Under the pieces are notes generated by a model that saw nothing but the letters and a program-made list of their open reading frames with translations, was not told the DNA's origin and searched no databases. The position numbers and the translations under genes were made by a program. Source: an uncultured Bacteroidota bacterium (GTDB taxonomy: Bacteria > Bacteroidota > Bacteroidia > Bacteroidales > P3). Taken from it: DNA of 64,000 bases. This document shows positions 48,979 to 56,835 of the stretch, piece after piece (positions within the stretch are counted from its first letter, which is position 1; each line of letters opens with the position of its first letter). The DNA lies in the NCBI GenBank assembly GCA_902774395.1, contig CACYIK010000011.1, positions 92,450 to 156,449 of the forward strand, written 5' to 3'.

Positions 48979-49022
48979 CCCTCCTCAAAGCCTACGATGA
49001 GCAAAGCACCAGTGATGCTTTG
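48979..49022. repeat. 44-bp direct repeat, right copy
   Basis: Identical to 36123-36166. It includes the GCAAAGCA/TGCTTTG hairpin, which here lies between two convergent genes (NCS2 permease and DUF4159) and may also stop transcription. Confidence 0.9.
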
Positions 49023-49031
49023 TCACCGCCT

Positions 49032-49685
49032 CTACTGCATGAAGACGTAGCGCACGATATTCGAGCCCATGCGCAGGGCTTTCTGCCGCGTGGCCTGGCT
49101 GTCGTTGTGCACGTCGGCATCCTCCCAGCCGTCGCCGAGGTCGCACTCCCACGAGAAGAAGCATACGAGGCGTCCCTCCCAGATGAGGCCATAGCCCTTG
49201 GGGGGCTTGTTGTCGTGTTCGTGAATCTTCGGCAAACCGTTGGGGAACTGGTATTTCTGGTGGTAGATGGGGTGGGAGAAGGGCAGCTCCACCCACTCCA
49301 GCTCGGGGAAGACACGCTTCATCTGCGGCATGACGAAGTCCTTCATGCCGTAGTTGTCGTCGATATGCAGGAATCCGCCGCCGATGAGGTAGGTGCGCAG
49401 GTTCTGCGCCTCGCGGTCGCTGAAGACCACGTTGCCGTGGCCCGTCATGTGGACGAAGGGGTAGTTGAAGAGCTCGGCGCTGCCCACGTCGACGGTGGCA
49501 GGCTCGGGGTTGAGACCCATCTGTTGGTCTTGGTTGCAGAAAGCAATGAGATTGCCTAAAGAGGTGGGGTTGGCATACCAGTCGCCGCCACCGCCATACT
49601 TGAGGAGGGCGATTTGCGGCTGAGCATTTAATTGTCCGAATAATCCGAGCAATCCGAGTAATCCGAATATTCTGAGTTTTTTCAT
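49032..49685 (-). CDS. DUF4159-domain exported protein
   Basis: 217 residues. MKKLRIFGLLGLLGLFGQLNAQ is a signal peptide whose core is encoded by TAATCCGAG repeats (49633-49680). The mature protein has the DUF4159 pattern: IALLKYGGGGDWYANPTSL, FNYPFVHMTGHGNVVFSDRE, YLIGGGFLHIDDNYGM, WEGRLVCFFSWECDLGDGWED. The domain resembles a class I glutamine amidotransferase/ThuA-like fold without a proven activity. It overlaps the rsmE stop by 4 bases. Confidence 0.88.
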   Translation of the reverse strand: MKKLRIFGLLGLLGLFGQLNAQPQIALLKYGGGGDWYANPTSLGNLIAFCNQDQQMGLNPEPATVDVGSAELFNYPFVHMTGHGNVVFSDREAQNLRTYLIGGGFLHIDDNYGMKDFVMPQMKRVFPELEWVELPFSHPIYHQKYQFPNGLPKIHEHDNKPPKGYGLIWEGRLVCFFSWECDLGDGWEDADVHNDSQATRQKALRMGSNIVRYVFMQ

Positions 49686-50485
49686 CGGTCGTTGATTAGG
49701 TTAAAAGCTGTCACAGCATAGAGGGCGGCGGTCTCGGTGCGCAGGCGGCTGGGTCCGAGGCTCACGGGCTGGAAGCCGTTGTCGAGGGCTAAGGCTATCT
49801 CCTCTGGGGAGAAGTCGCCTTCGGGACCGATGAGTACGATGGCGTCGCGGCCGGGTTGCAGGGCCGTGGCTAGCGGCGTGCGCGGCTTGTCGGACTCGCA
49901 GTGGGCGATGAATTTTAATGGTGAATGATGAGTGATGAATGATGAATCTTGGGCTGCCGCATCCTGTGAATTCCTCATTCCTAATTCCTCATTCCTCATT
50001 AACTCGCGGAGCGAGACGGCGGGATGGATGGGGGGTAGGGTTGTGTGGAGGCTCTGCTTCATGGCGCTGACGGCCAGCTTCTCCAGACGGTCGGTCTTGA
50101 GGAACGAGCGCTCCGAGTGGTCGCAGTTGAGGAGGGTGATCTCGCCGACGCCTATCTCCACGGCCTTCTCCACGAGCCATTCCATGCGCGAGGGGTTCTT
50201 CGTGGGAGCGACAGCGAGATGCAAATGAGGAATGATGAATGATGAATGAGGAGTTGCGGCTGACGCATCCTGAGAATTACTAATTACTAATTCCTCATTC
50301 CTAATTACTGCAGCTTTGTCGTTGGATTCCACTATCTGGCAGCGGTAGAGGTTGCCGCGGCCGTCGGTGACGTTCAACTCGTCGCCTTCGCGCAGGCGCA
50401 GCACACGCACGGCGTGGCGGCTCTCCTCGGAGTCGAGGGTGCAGAAGCCCTCCGGGGTTATATCTTTACAATAGAATAGGTTCAA
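49682..50485 (-). CDS. rsmE: 16S rRNA (uracil(1498)-N3)-methyltransferase RsmE with two repeat inserts
   Basis: SPOUT methyltransferase for U1498. I place the start at the TTG at 50485 (LNLFYCKDI), where the family begins, giving 267 aa; the longer frame from the ATG at 50650 reads through GC-rich repeat DNA. Core motifs: ESRHAVRVLRLREGD, MEWLVEKAVEIGVGEI, SERSFLKTDRLEKLAVSAMKQS, the knot IGPEGDFSPEEIALA and LGPSRLRTETAA. Two inserts of about 29 residues, at ~58-87 and ~160-189, share the same composition (RNEELVISNSQDASAA and RNEELGMRNSQDAAAQ, each followed by SSFI). Both come from the same composite of CTCATTCCTAATT and ATGATGAATG repeats. Confidence 0.93.
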   Translation of the reverse strand: MNLFYCKDITPEGFCTLDSEESRHAVRVLRLREGDELNVTDGRGNLYRCQIVESNDKAAVIRNEELVISNSQDASAATPHSSFIIPHLHLAVAPTKNPSRMEWLVEKAVEIGVGEITLLNCDHSERSFLKTDRLEKLAVSAMKQSLHTTLPPIHPAVSLRELMRNEELGMRNSQDAAAQDSSFITHHSPLKFIAHCESDKPRTPLATALQPGRDAIVLIGPEGDFSPEEIALALDNGFQPVSLGPSRLRTETAALYAVTAFNLINDR

Positions 50486-50864
50486 CGTCTTAAAATCTTC
50501 TTTTTCTCCTGCTCGCGCGGGGAGCTGTCTCGGTTTATCTTTATTCTCCTGCTCGCTTCGCTTCGCGAGATCTTGTAGATCTTGTAGATTTTCCGCTTGC
50601 GCGGGGGACGGGTCTCGGTTAATCTTTATTCTCCTGCTCGCTTCGCTCACGAAATCTTGTAAATCTTGTAAATTATTCCGCTACGCGGATTTCCTTTCAA
50701 CATGAATTTCCATGTAATTAGTCATGAATTTTTCATGAATTAATTAATGGATAATTCGTGATAATTTGTGTTCGTTAAAAAAATGTTGTTTATGTTGTTT
50801 ATGTTGTCTTTTAAGAATTCTTGCTGCCAGCTTAATTCTTAATTTTTAATTTTTAATTCTTAAT
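50486..50864. repeat. Repeat-rich intergenic region between rsmE and mnmA
   Basis: Three to four degenerate copies of a ~90-base composite (CTCGCTTCGCTTCGCG, then TCTTGTAGATCTTGTAGAT, then GTCTCGGTTAATCTTTATT) occupy 50500-50690. A 96-bp element at 50661-50756, nearly identical to 55615-55710, follows, then TGTTGTTTATGTTGTC units (50780-50810) and TTAATTCTTAATTTTTAA units (50832-50866). No gene seen. Confidence 0.85.
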
Positions 50865-52001
50865 TCATATAATCATTCCCGATGCGACCACCAGGTGGGC
50901 GTCTTTGTCGTAGATGGTGGCGTACTGGCCGGCGGCGATGCCCTGGATGCGGTCGGCGCTCTCTATCTCCACCAGCCCGTCGGGTAGGGGACGCAGCACT
51001 CCGGGGTGGAACTCCGGCGTATGGCGGATCTTGAATTTGATCTCCCGCTCCGCGAAATCTATAAATCCAGTAGATTTTTCTTGGATTTCTGGATTACCGC
51101 CGCAGGCGGGGAGATTCTCTTCTGGCCAATAGCCGCTGAGGAGGCGGAAGCCCATAAGCGTCATCTTGTGGCCGTGGGCGGCGTCGGGGTCGTAGCCCTG
51201 GCTGACATACAGCACGTTCTCCTCGATGTCCTTGCGGACGACGAACCAAGGTCCGCCACTGAGAAACAGCCCCTTGCGCTGCCCGATGGTGTGGAACCAG
51301 TAGCCCTTGTGGGTGCCCAGCACCTTGCCGGTCTCCAGCTCCACGATCTTGCCTTCGCGTTCGCCTAGGTATCTCTTGATGAAATCGTTATAGTTTATCT
51401 TGCCCAGGAAGCAGATGCCCTGCGAGTCCTTGCGGTCGGCGCTGGGCAGGTGGGCGGCATGCGCTATCTCGCGCACCTCGCTCTTCATCATGCCTCCGAT
51501 GGGGAACATCAGCTTGCGTATCTGCTTGTATTCCAGCTGCGACAGGAAGTCCGTCTGGTCCTTGATGGGATCCACGGCGGTAGCCAGGAAAGTGATGAGT
51601 GATGAGTGATGAGTGATGAGTTCAGTGCGGGCATAGTGGCCGGTGGCGATGCGGTCGTAGTCGTGGCCGCGTTTGTCCTCGAAGGCGCCGAACTTGATGA
51701 GCTTGTTGCACATCACGTCGGGGTTGGGAGTCAGGCCTTTACGGACGCTCTCGATGGTGTACGACACCACGTTGTCCCAGTACTCCTTGTGGAGGTTCAC
51801 CTCCTCGAAGCGGCAGCCGTATTTCTTTGCAATCCATTGCGTTATCTCGATGTCCTCCTCGGCGGGGCAGTCGATGTAGCCCTCCTCGTCCTCCATCCCG
51901 ATGCGGATGTAGAAGATGTCGGGGGTGTAGCCCTGCTCCTTCAGCAGGTGCACCACCACCGAGCTGTCCACGCCCCCTGAAACCAATGCCGCTATTTTCA
52001 T
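50865..52001 (-). CDS. mnmA: tRNA 2-thiouridylase MnmA with repeat-derived inserts
   Basis: Adds sulfur to U34 of tRNA-Glu/Gln/Lys. 378 residues with the PP-loop SGGVDSSVV at 8-16, [13 protein letters not shown] (catalytic Cys), [25 protein letters not shown] (second Cys) and the C-terminal beta domain. Two stretches are repeat-encoded: [12 protein letters not shown] (~126-137) from GATGAGTGATGAG units, and [19 protein letters not shown] plus IDFAERE (~292-318), which derives from the CGCTTCGCGAAATCTATAAATC composite found at 55595 on. Both are in loops and all catalytic residues remain. Confidence 0.94.
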   Translation of the reverse strand: MKIAALVSGGVDSSVVVHLLKEQGYTPDIFYIRIGMEDEEGYIDCPAEEDIEITQWIAKKYGCRFEEVNLHKEYWDNVVSYTIESVRKGLTPNPDVMCNKLIKFGAFEDKRGHDYDRIATGHYARTELITHHSSLITFLATAVDPIKDQTDFLSQLEYKQIRKLMFPIGGMMKSEVREIAHAAHLPSADRKDSQGICFLGKINYNDFIKRYLGEREGKIVELETGKVLGTHKGYWFHTIGQRKGLFLSGGPWFVVRKDIEENVLYVSQGYDPDAAHGHKMTLMGFRLLSGYWPEENLPACGGNPEIQEKSTGFIDFAEREIKFKIRHTPEFHPGVLRPLPDGLVEIESADRIQGIAAGQYATIYDKDAHLVVASGMII

Positions 52002-52408
52002 TCTCCTTGCAGATTTTAAAAGATTTGAAAAGATTTCCCGCTACCTGCTACCCGCTTATTTTTAATTTTTAATTCTTAATTATTAATTTTCTAATAACGT
52101 CCTCTCGGCGGGTTTATTGTCTTACAATTGAAAATAGCATAAATGCTTGATTCTATGGTGTTTGTGTAAAATGGACGGAGGTGATATGTAACTTACTTAT
52201 AATCAGTATCATGAACGTACCAACACCGTACCAACACCGTACCAACACCGTCCGATGTCCGACCATGGTCGGAGATGATAGGGTGATGGTAGGTCGATGG
52301 GACGGTTTTCACACTTCGGAGGTGCCTTTGGGGTGGGGTAGGGGTGAGGTGTTGAAAATTTTTTTTCTGGGAATGAAAAAAAAGTTGTAATTTTACGGCC
52401 AGAAAAAT
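52002..52408. repeat. Gene-free region with repeats before recJ
   Basis: Contains TTTTTAATTTTTAATTCTTAATT units (52059-52095), three tandem ACCGTACCAACA units (52212-52252, same family as the terminator at 16207), and hairpin-capable GTCCGACCATGGTCGGA (52257-52273). A weak -7-like TAATTTTA lies at 52388-52395 just before recJ. No gene seen. Confidence 0.75.
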
Positions 52409-54259
52409 ATGAAAGAAAAACGTTGGATTATTAGGGAAGACTATGATTTAGAGACTGTTGAGAAACTTGCGGCATCATTGGGCGTTGACAAAAACATCGC
52501 CACTCTGCTTGTAGAGCGGGGTGTCACCACGTTTGAAGAGGCACGGCGCTTTTTCCGACCGGGACTGGATCAAATCCATGACCCCTTCTTGATGAAGGGC
52601 ATGAAAGAGGCCATAGCGCGCATCAACGAGGCCATACAGCGACAGGACCGTATCATGGTTTATGGCGACTACGACGTCGACGGCACGTCGGCCGTGGCGC
52701 TGGTCTACTCCTACCTGCAGGAGCTGGACCCAAATATCGACTTTTACATCCCCGACCGTGAGCGTGAGGGCTACGGAATCTCCGTCCAGGGCGTCGACTA
52801 TGCCCGTGAGACGGGGGTGAAGCTCATCATCGCCCTCGACTGCGGCATCAAGGCCGTGGAGATGGTGGACTATGCCAAGCAGCACGGCATCGACTTCATC
52901 ATCGGCGACCACCACCTGCCGGGCGACGAGGTGCCGCATGCCGTGGCCGTCCTCGACCCCAAGCAGGAGGACTGCCCCTATCCCTACAAGGAGCTCTCGG
53001 GCTGCGGCATCGGCTTCAAGATCGTCGAGGCACACCTAGAGCAGCGTATGGGCGTGCGCCTGTGCGACCTGCCCGAGCAGCTCGACCATCACCGTCAGCA
53101 GCGTCAGGAGGAGTTGAAACTCAAGCTCTTGAAATACCTCGACCTGGTGGCCGTCAGCATCGCTTCCGACATCGTGCCCATCATGGGCGAGAACCGCGTG
53201 CTGGCTTTCTTCGGCCTGCGTGTCCTCAACACCAAGCCCCGTGCGGGCATCGAGGCCATCCTCAAATACGGCCATGTCGACCGCCGCAAGGCCGACACGT
53301 CAGACCAGTCCGAGACTTCCGACAAGACGGAGAAGCCCAAGACCGGCTACTTCGAGAAGGAGCTGACAATCACCGACTTGGTGTTCCTCATCGGTCCCCG
53401 CATCAATGCCGCGGGACGTATCCGCTCGGCCTTCGACTCGGTGCGTCTGATGCTCACCGACGATCCCGTCATCGCGCGTCGTCTGGCGGAAGACATCAAC
53501 CAATACAATATGGAGCGCAAAGAGCTCGACACCGCCGCCACCGAGGAGGCCAAGCGCCGCATCGACCACGACCCCTTCTACCAGGGTCGACAGTCGCTGG
53601 TGCTCTTCGACGAGCATTGGCACCGCGGCGTCGTGGGCATCGTGGCCAGCCGCATCGTCGAGGCCTACTACAAGCCCACCATCGTCTTTACGCGTGGCAG
53701 CGACGACCTCATCACCGGCTCGGCCCGTTCCGCCGGCGAGTTCGACGTCCATGAGGCCCTCGAGAAATGCGCCGACCTGCTGGAGCATTTCGGTGGCCAC
53801 AAGTGCGCCGCCGGCGTGTCGCTGAAGCAGGAGAACATGCGGGCCTTCGTCGACCGCTTCGAGCAGCTGGTGCGCGAGGGCGTGGGTGTCGAAGAGGCTG
53901 TTCCGGAGCTCGAGGTCGACGCCGAGATAGGCTTCTCGCAGATCACGCCCAAGTTCCTCCGCATCCTCAAGCAGTTCGCACCCTTCGGACCCGACAACAA
54001 CGTGCCTGTCTTCGTCAGCCGCGAGCTGGTGGATACCGGAAATGTCCGCATGGTGGGTGTCAACCACCTGAAGTTCAACGCTATCCCGCTCACCGAGCGC
54101 TCGGCGCCCTATCCCGCCATCGCCTTCCAGATGGGCGAGCACCTGGGCCGCATGCGCCGTGGCGACCGCTTCGACCTCTGCTACCAGCTGGAGGAGAACT
54201 ACTGGCGCGGCCGCACCGAGATACAGCTTAACGTCAAGGATATCAAGTTCGTCGACTAA
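52409..54259 (+). CDS. recJ: Single-stranded-DNA exonuclease RecJ
   Basis: 5'-3' exonuclease in recombination and repair. 616 residues with motif I YGDYDVDGTSAVALVYSYL, motif III GDHHLPGDEVPHAVAVLDPK (DHH), the DHHA1 region (FDEHWHRGVVGIVASRIVE, GSARSAGEFDVHEAL, HFGGHKCAAG) and the OB-like C-terminus. Two extra charged stretches appear: HHRQQRQEELKLKLL and TSDQSETSDKTEKPKTGYF (~294-312). Otherwise complete. Confidence 0.95.
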   Translation: MKEKRWIIREDYDLETVEKLAASLGVDKNIATLLVERGVTTFEEARRFFRPGLDQIHDPFLMKGMKEAIARINEAIQRQDRIMVYGDYDVDGTSAVALVYSYLQELDPNIDFYIPDREREGYGISVQGVDYARETGVKLIIALDCGIKAVEMVDYAKQHGIDFIIGDHHLPGDEVPHAVAVLDPKQEDCPYPYKELSGCGIGFKIVEAHLEQRMGVRLCDLPEQLDHHRQQRQEELKLKLLKYLDLVAVSIASDIVPIMGENRVLAFFGLRVLNTKPRAGIEAILKYGHVDRRKADTSDQSETSDKTEKPKTGYFEKELTITDLVFLIGPRINAAGRIRSAFDSVRLMLTDDPVIARRLAEDINQYNMERKELDTAATEEAKRRIDHDPFYQGRQSLVLFDEHWHRGVVGIVASRIVEAYYKPTIVFTRGSDDLITGSARSAGEFDVHEALEKCADLLEHFGGHKCAAGVSLKQENMRAFVDRFEQLVREGVGVEEAVPELEVDAEIGFSQITPKFLRILKQFAPFGPDNNVPVFVSRELVDTGNVRMVGVNHLKFNAIPLTERSAPYPAIAFQMGEHLGRMRRGDRFDLCYQLEENYWRGRTEIQLNVKDIKFVD

Positions 54260-54267
54260 CTCCGGAG

Positions 54268-55368
54268 ATGGCGCATATCGACACCACATACCTGGTCTTG
54301 TTCTCTGCCAATCTGGCGTTTATCGTCACGCATATCTACGGCTGGCTACTGAAGTGGTTCTACCGCCCCAAGGCCTATGCCGAGCATTTCCATGAACTCT
54401 TCCCCGCGCAGAAGTCCGTGGGTGTCATCTACCTGCTGCAGGTGTTCGAAATTCCCTACCTGCTGCAGATAGGCAACGGCGACGCGCTGCTGTATGTCAA
54501 CGCCTTCTCGCTGCTCTTCTTCTCCATCCAGATGCTCATCATGTGCGAAGGCTATTTCTTCCCCAATGAGAATGCCGAGCATCGGAAGCGTACCCATCTC
54601 CTCCTCTTCCTGCCGGCGGTGCTGACGCTCGTTCCCTTGTTCCTGCAGGCGGTAGGCCTGGTGCATCTGCCCGATGGCTGGCGTGTGTGGATGGTGGGTG
54701 TCGTGAGCATCATCTTCCTCGGCTACTTCTGCCTCTCGGTCTACGAGGCGCTGAAAATCAGGCGCGCGGTGCAGCGGGCCAACGAGGACCGCTATGCCGA
54801 CAGCGACGACTTCCCCGTGCGTTTCGCCAACCTCATCCGCTGGGTGCCCACGCTGGTGCTCATCCTTCTGGCTATCAACTTCTACGCCGACAATATCTGG
54901 GTGAAGTTCGCCCGCGACCTGCTCTTCATGTGTGCCAGCGTGTGGTTCTGCGTGCTGACGCTCAACCCGTGGCGTAAGGTGCAAGTGGAGGACGAGGCTG
55001 ACGCGGCCGAGAATCTTTCCACTGTCCAATCGCCGCTCTCCACACGTTTCGATGACCTCGCCGCCCGTCTCGAGCGGCTCCTCATGGAGGAGAAGATCTT
55101 CACCGAGTTGCATATCACCAGCGACGTGCTTATCTCGCGCCTGGGTACCAACAGCAAGTACCTAGCTGAGGTCATCCGCCGCAGCGGCTATCATTCGTTC
55201 TACGACATGATCAGCCAGCACCGTGTGCGCTATGCCATCAGCCTCATCCACCAGCACCCCGACCGCCGCCTCGCCGACATCGCCGAGCAGTGCGGCTTCT
55301 CGTCGCAGGCCTCCATGACCAAGGCCTTCAAGGCGCAGGGCAAGGGCACGCCGTCGTCCAATCGATAA
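54268..55368 (+). CDS. Membrane-anchored AraC-type regulator
   Basis: 366 residues. The N-terminal ~240 hold about six membrane spans (TTYLVLFSANLAFIVTHIY; LLLFLPAVLTLVPLFLQAVG; VVSIIFLGYFCLSVY; LVLILLAINFYAD). The C-terminal ~100 are an AraC/XylS double helix-turn-helix (VLISRLGTNSKYLAEVIRR; RRLADIAEQCGFSSQASMTK, then AFK). It probably senses an envelope signal and regulates transcription from the membrane. The stretch NLSTVQSPLSTRF (~250-262) between the parts is encoded by the CTTTCCACTGTCC / CTCTCCAC repeat family found in rsmH and aroE. Starts 8 bases after recJ. Confidence 0.88.
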   Translation: MAHIDTTYLVLFSANLAFIVTHIYGWLLKWFYRPKAYAEHFHELFPAQKSVGVIYLLQVFEIPYLLQIGNGDALLYVNAFSLLFFSIQMLIMCEGYFFPNENAEHRKRTHLLLFLPAVLTLVPLFLQAVGLVHLPDGWRVWMVGVVSIIFLGYFCLSVYEALKIRRAVQRANEDRYADSDDFPVRFANLIRWVPTLVLILLAINFYADNIWVKFARDLLFMCASVWFCVLTLNPWRKVQVEDEADAAENLSTVQSPLSTRFDDLAARLERLLMEEKIFTELHITSDVLISRLGTNSKYLAEVIRRSGYHSFYDMISQHRVRYAISLIHQHPDRRLADIAEQCGFSSQASMTKAFKAQGKGTPSSNR

Positions 55369-55614
55369 TTGTTTTCTCCTGCTCGCTTCGCTTCGCGACC
55401 CCCGAAGGGGTGATGAGCACCGCTGAATTAAATCAAATGTAGCGAATAGATCTTGTAGATCTTGACTTCGTCTACGCTCCTGCATCTCGGCAAAGCTCAT
55501 GCAAGCATGGCTTTGCTCTCGACTTTCGGAGCTCCGTGGATTTTCCCGCTGCGCGGTGCTTGTCTCGGTTAATCTCTTTTTTCTCTCCTGCTCGCTTCGC
55601 TTCGCGAAATCTAT

Positions 55615-55710
55615 AAATCTTGTAAATTATTCCGCTTCGCGGATTTCCTTTCAACATGAATTTCCATGTAATTAGTCATGAATTTTTCATGAATTAATTA
55701 ATGGATAATT
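55615..55710. repeat. 96-bp dispersed repeat, second copy
   Basis: Matches 50661-50756 with a single substitution seen (CTTCGC against CTACGC). It includes AACATGAATTTCCATGTAAT and two further TCATGAATT segments that can pair. Confidence 0.92.
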
Positions 55711-56329
55711 AATGGTTAATTCGAAATAATTCGTGTTAAAATCATAATGCGACAAACCAGCTCAGTGCGTGTTGCACTGAGCCTGTTGTCTGCGTTGTCT
55801 CTGTTGTCGTTAAAACAAAAAAGGGTTGTCTCAAAAAACAACACAGACAACTTAGACAACATACTGTCAAGCATGTTGTTTTTGTTGTTTATGTTGTCTT
55901 TAAGAAAAGAGCGTCCCTCCGGGACGCTGAGTCTGGGGTTATTAATAGAGCGCTCCCTCCGGGAGCTATAGGATACACTCCTCATTCATCACTCCTCATT
56001 CATCACTCCTACCCGCTACTGGCTGCCAGCCACTCATAAATCATAATTCTTTTTGTCTTTCTTGTTTTTCTTGTCTTCAAAAAAAGTTGTTTGAGTTGTT
56101 CAAGTTGTCTTTCCCAAAATCACTACTCATAAATCATAATTCATAAATCATAATTCTTGTTGTCTTGAGGTCTTGTAAACCGAAAATAATGTCTTTCCTT
56201 TCGGGGGAAGTCGTTGTTTTTTAGTGCCCAAAAAGTTTACTTTAAAAGGAAATTTTTGTTTTTAATGGAATATATTTTTCCTTTCGCGGAATTTTCCGTG
56301 AGAGGAAAATCTGTTTTATAGATAGTTAC

Positions 56330-56337
56330 TAATTTTG
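56330..56337 (+). promoter_or_regulatory. -7 element before the 38-codon gene
   Basis: TAATTTTG matches TAnnTTTG 40 bases before the ATG at 56377; the -33 box is poor. Confidence 0.5.
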
Positions 56338-56376
56338 CAGCCGTTTTTATATATTGCACAAAAAGTTTATTCGTAT

Positions 56377-56493
56377 ATGACGACAAAGTTAACTATCCTG
56401 ATATCCCTCGGCGTTGTGGTGCTCGGAGGCATCGCATGGTGTATCGTCCGGGCCTGGCGCTACCACCGTAACCATCGGGACGAAATGTTTTAG
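56377..56493 (+). CDS. 38-residue single-span membrane peptide
   Basis: Open frame from ATG to TAG encoding MTTKLTILISLGVVVLGGIA, then WCIVRAWRYHRNHRDEMF. It has one membrane span (about 5-24) followed by a strongly basic/aromatic tail, so N-out/C-in topology is predicted. It is preceded by a plausible -7 element and is the only GC-rich, repeat-free segment in 1.4 kb of repeats, which argues that it is conserved. No family recognised. Confidence 0.5.
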   Translation: MTTKLTILISLGVVVLGGIAWCIVRAWRYHRNHRDEMF

Positions 56494-56835
56494 TGGGGAG
56501 AGGGGAGTGGGGAGTGATGAGTGATGAATGATGAGTGAGGAATTATGATTTATGAATTATGATTTATGAGTGGGGAGTGTTTAGTGTTTAGTGATGAGTG
56601 ATGAATTCTTTTTAAATCTTTTAAAATCTGCCGGAGAAATAAGTTCTGAGAGTGATGATTTATGAATTATGATTTATGATTTATGAGTGGTTAGTTCTGA
56701 TAGTTTTTTTAGTTTTGATTGAGATAGAAAAGCGGGGAGTGGGGAGTGGTTAGTGTTTAGTGTTTAGTGAGGAGTGATGAATTATGATTTATGAATTATG
56801 AGTGATGAATGATGAATGAAAAAATTAGTAAAGCA
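56494..56835. repeat. Dense GAGTGATGAATG / ATTATGATTTATG arrays
   Basis: Almost the whole stretch consists of interleaved short repeats: GGGGAGTG, GATGAGTGATGAATGATGAG, ATTATGATTTATGA and GTGTTTAGTGTTTAGTG. No gene or promoter was recognised; they run up to the start of the large surface protein. Confidence 0.9.

Larger units (their letters stand above)
36123..49022. other. Putative genomic island bounded by 44-bp direct repeats
   Basis: Identical 44-bp sequences at 36123-36166 and 48979-49022 enclose two DUF4143 ATPases, a type ISP restriction-modification gene with a structured RNA, two unknown genes, a DUF2971 gene and an NCS2 permease. Most of these are accessory, defence-linked genes with lower GC than the flanks. 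No integrase or transposase is visible, so the mode of mobility is unknown. The permease is a common core gene and may instead mark the original chromosomal neighbour. Confidence 0.55.
55369..56376. repeat. 1-kb repeat-rich non-coding region
   Basis: No convincing gene. In order: TGCTCGCTTCGCTTCGCG composite (55378-55400); an inverted relative of 45817-45850 (55411-55436); a hairpin GCAAAGC...GCTTTGC (55493-55518) resembling the one in the 44-bp island repeat; the composite again (55575-55640); the 96-bp element (55615-55710); TTGTCTGCGTTGTCTCTGTTGTC and TTGTTTATGTTGTC units (55784-55905); GCGTCCCTCCGGGACGC and GCTCCCTCCGGGAGC hairpins (55912-55968); ATCACTCCTCATTC units (55978-56012); TTGTTTGAGTTGTTCAAGTTGTC (56085-56112). 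Confidence 0.8.

Noticed and set aside
48930..49559. + strand frame of 209 codons
   Set aside because: It runs antisense to the DUF4159 and repeat region; its only notable part is the 44-bp repeat.
50486..50650. Extended RsmE N-terminus from the ATG at 50650
   Set aside because: The 55 extra residues are encoded by the GC-rich composite repeat and precede the normal family start; they are probably not translated.
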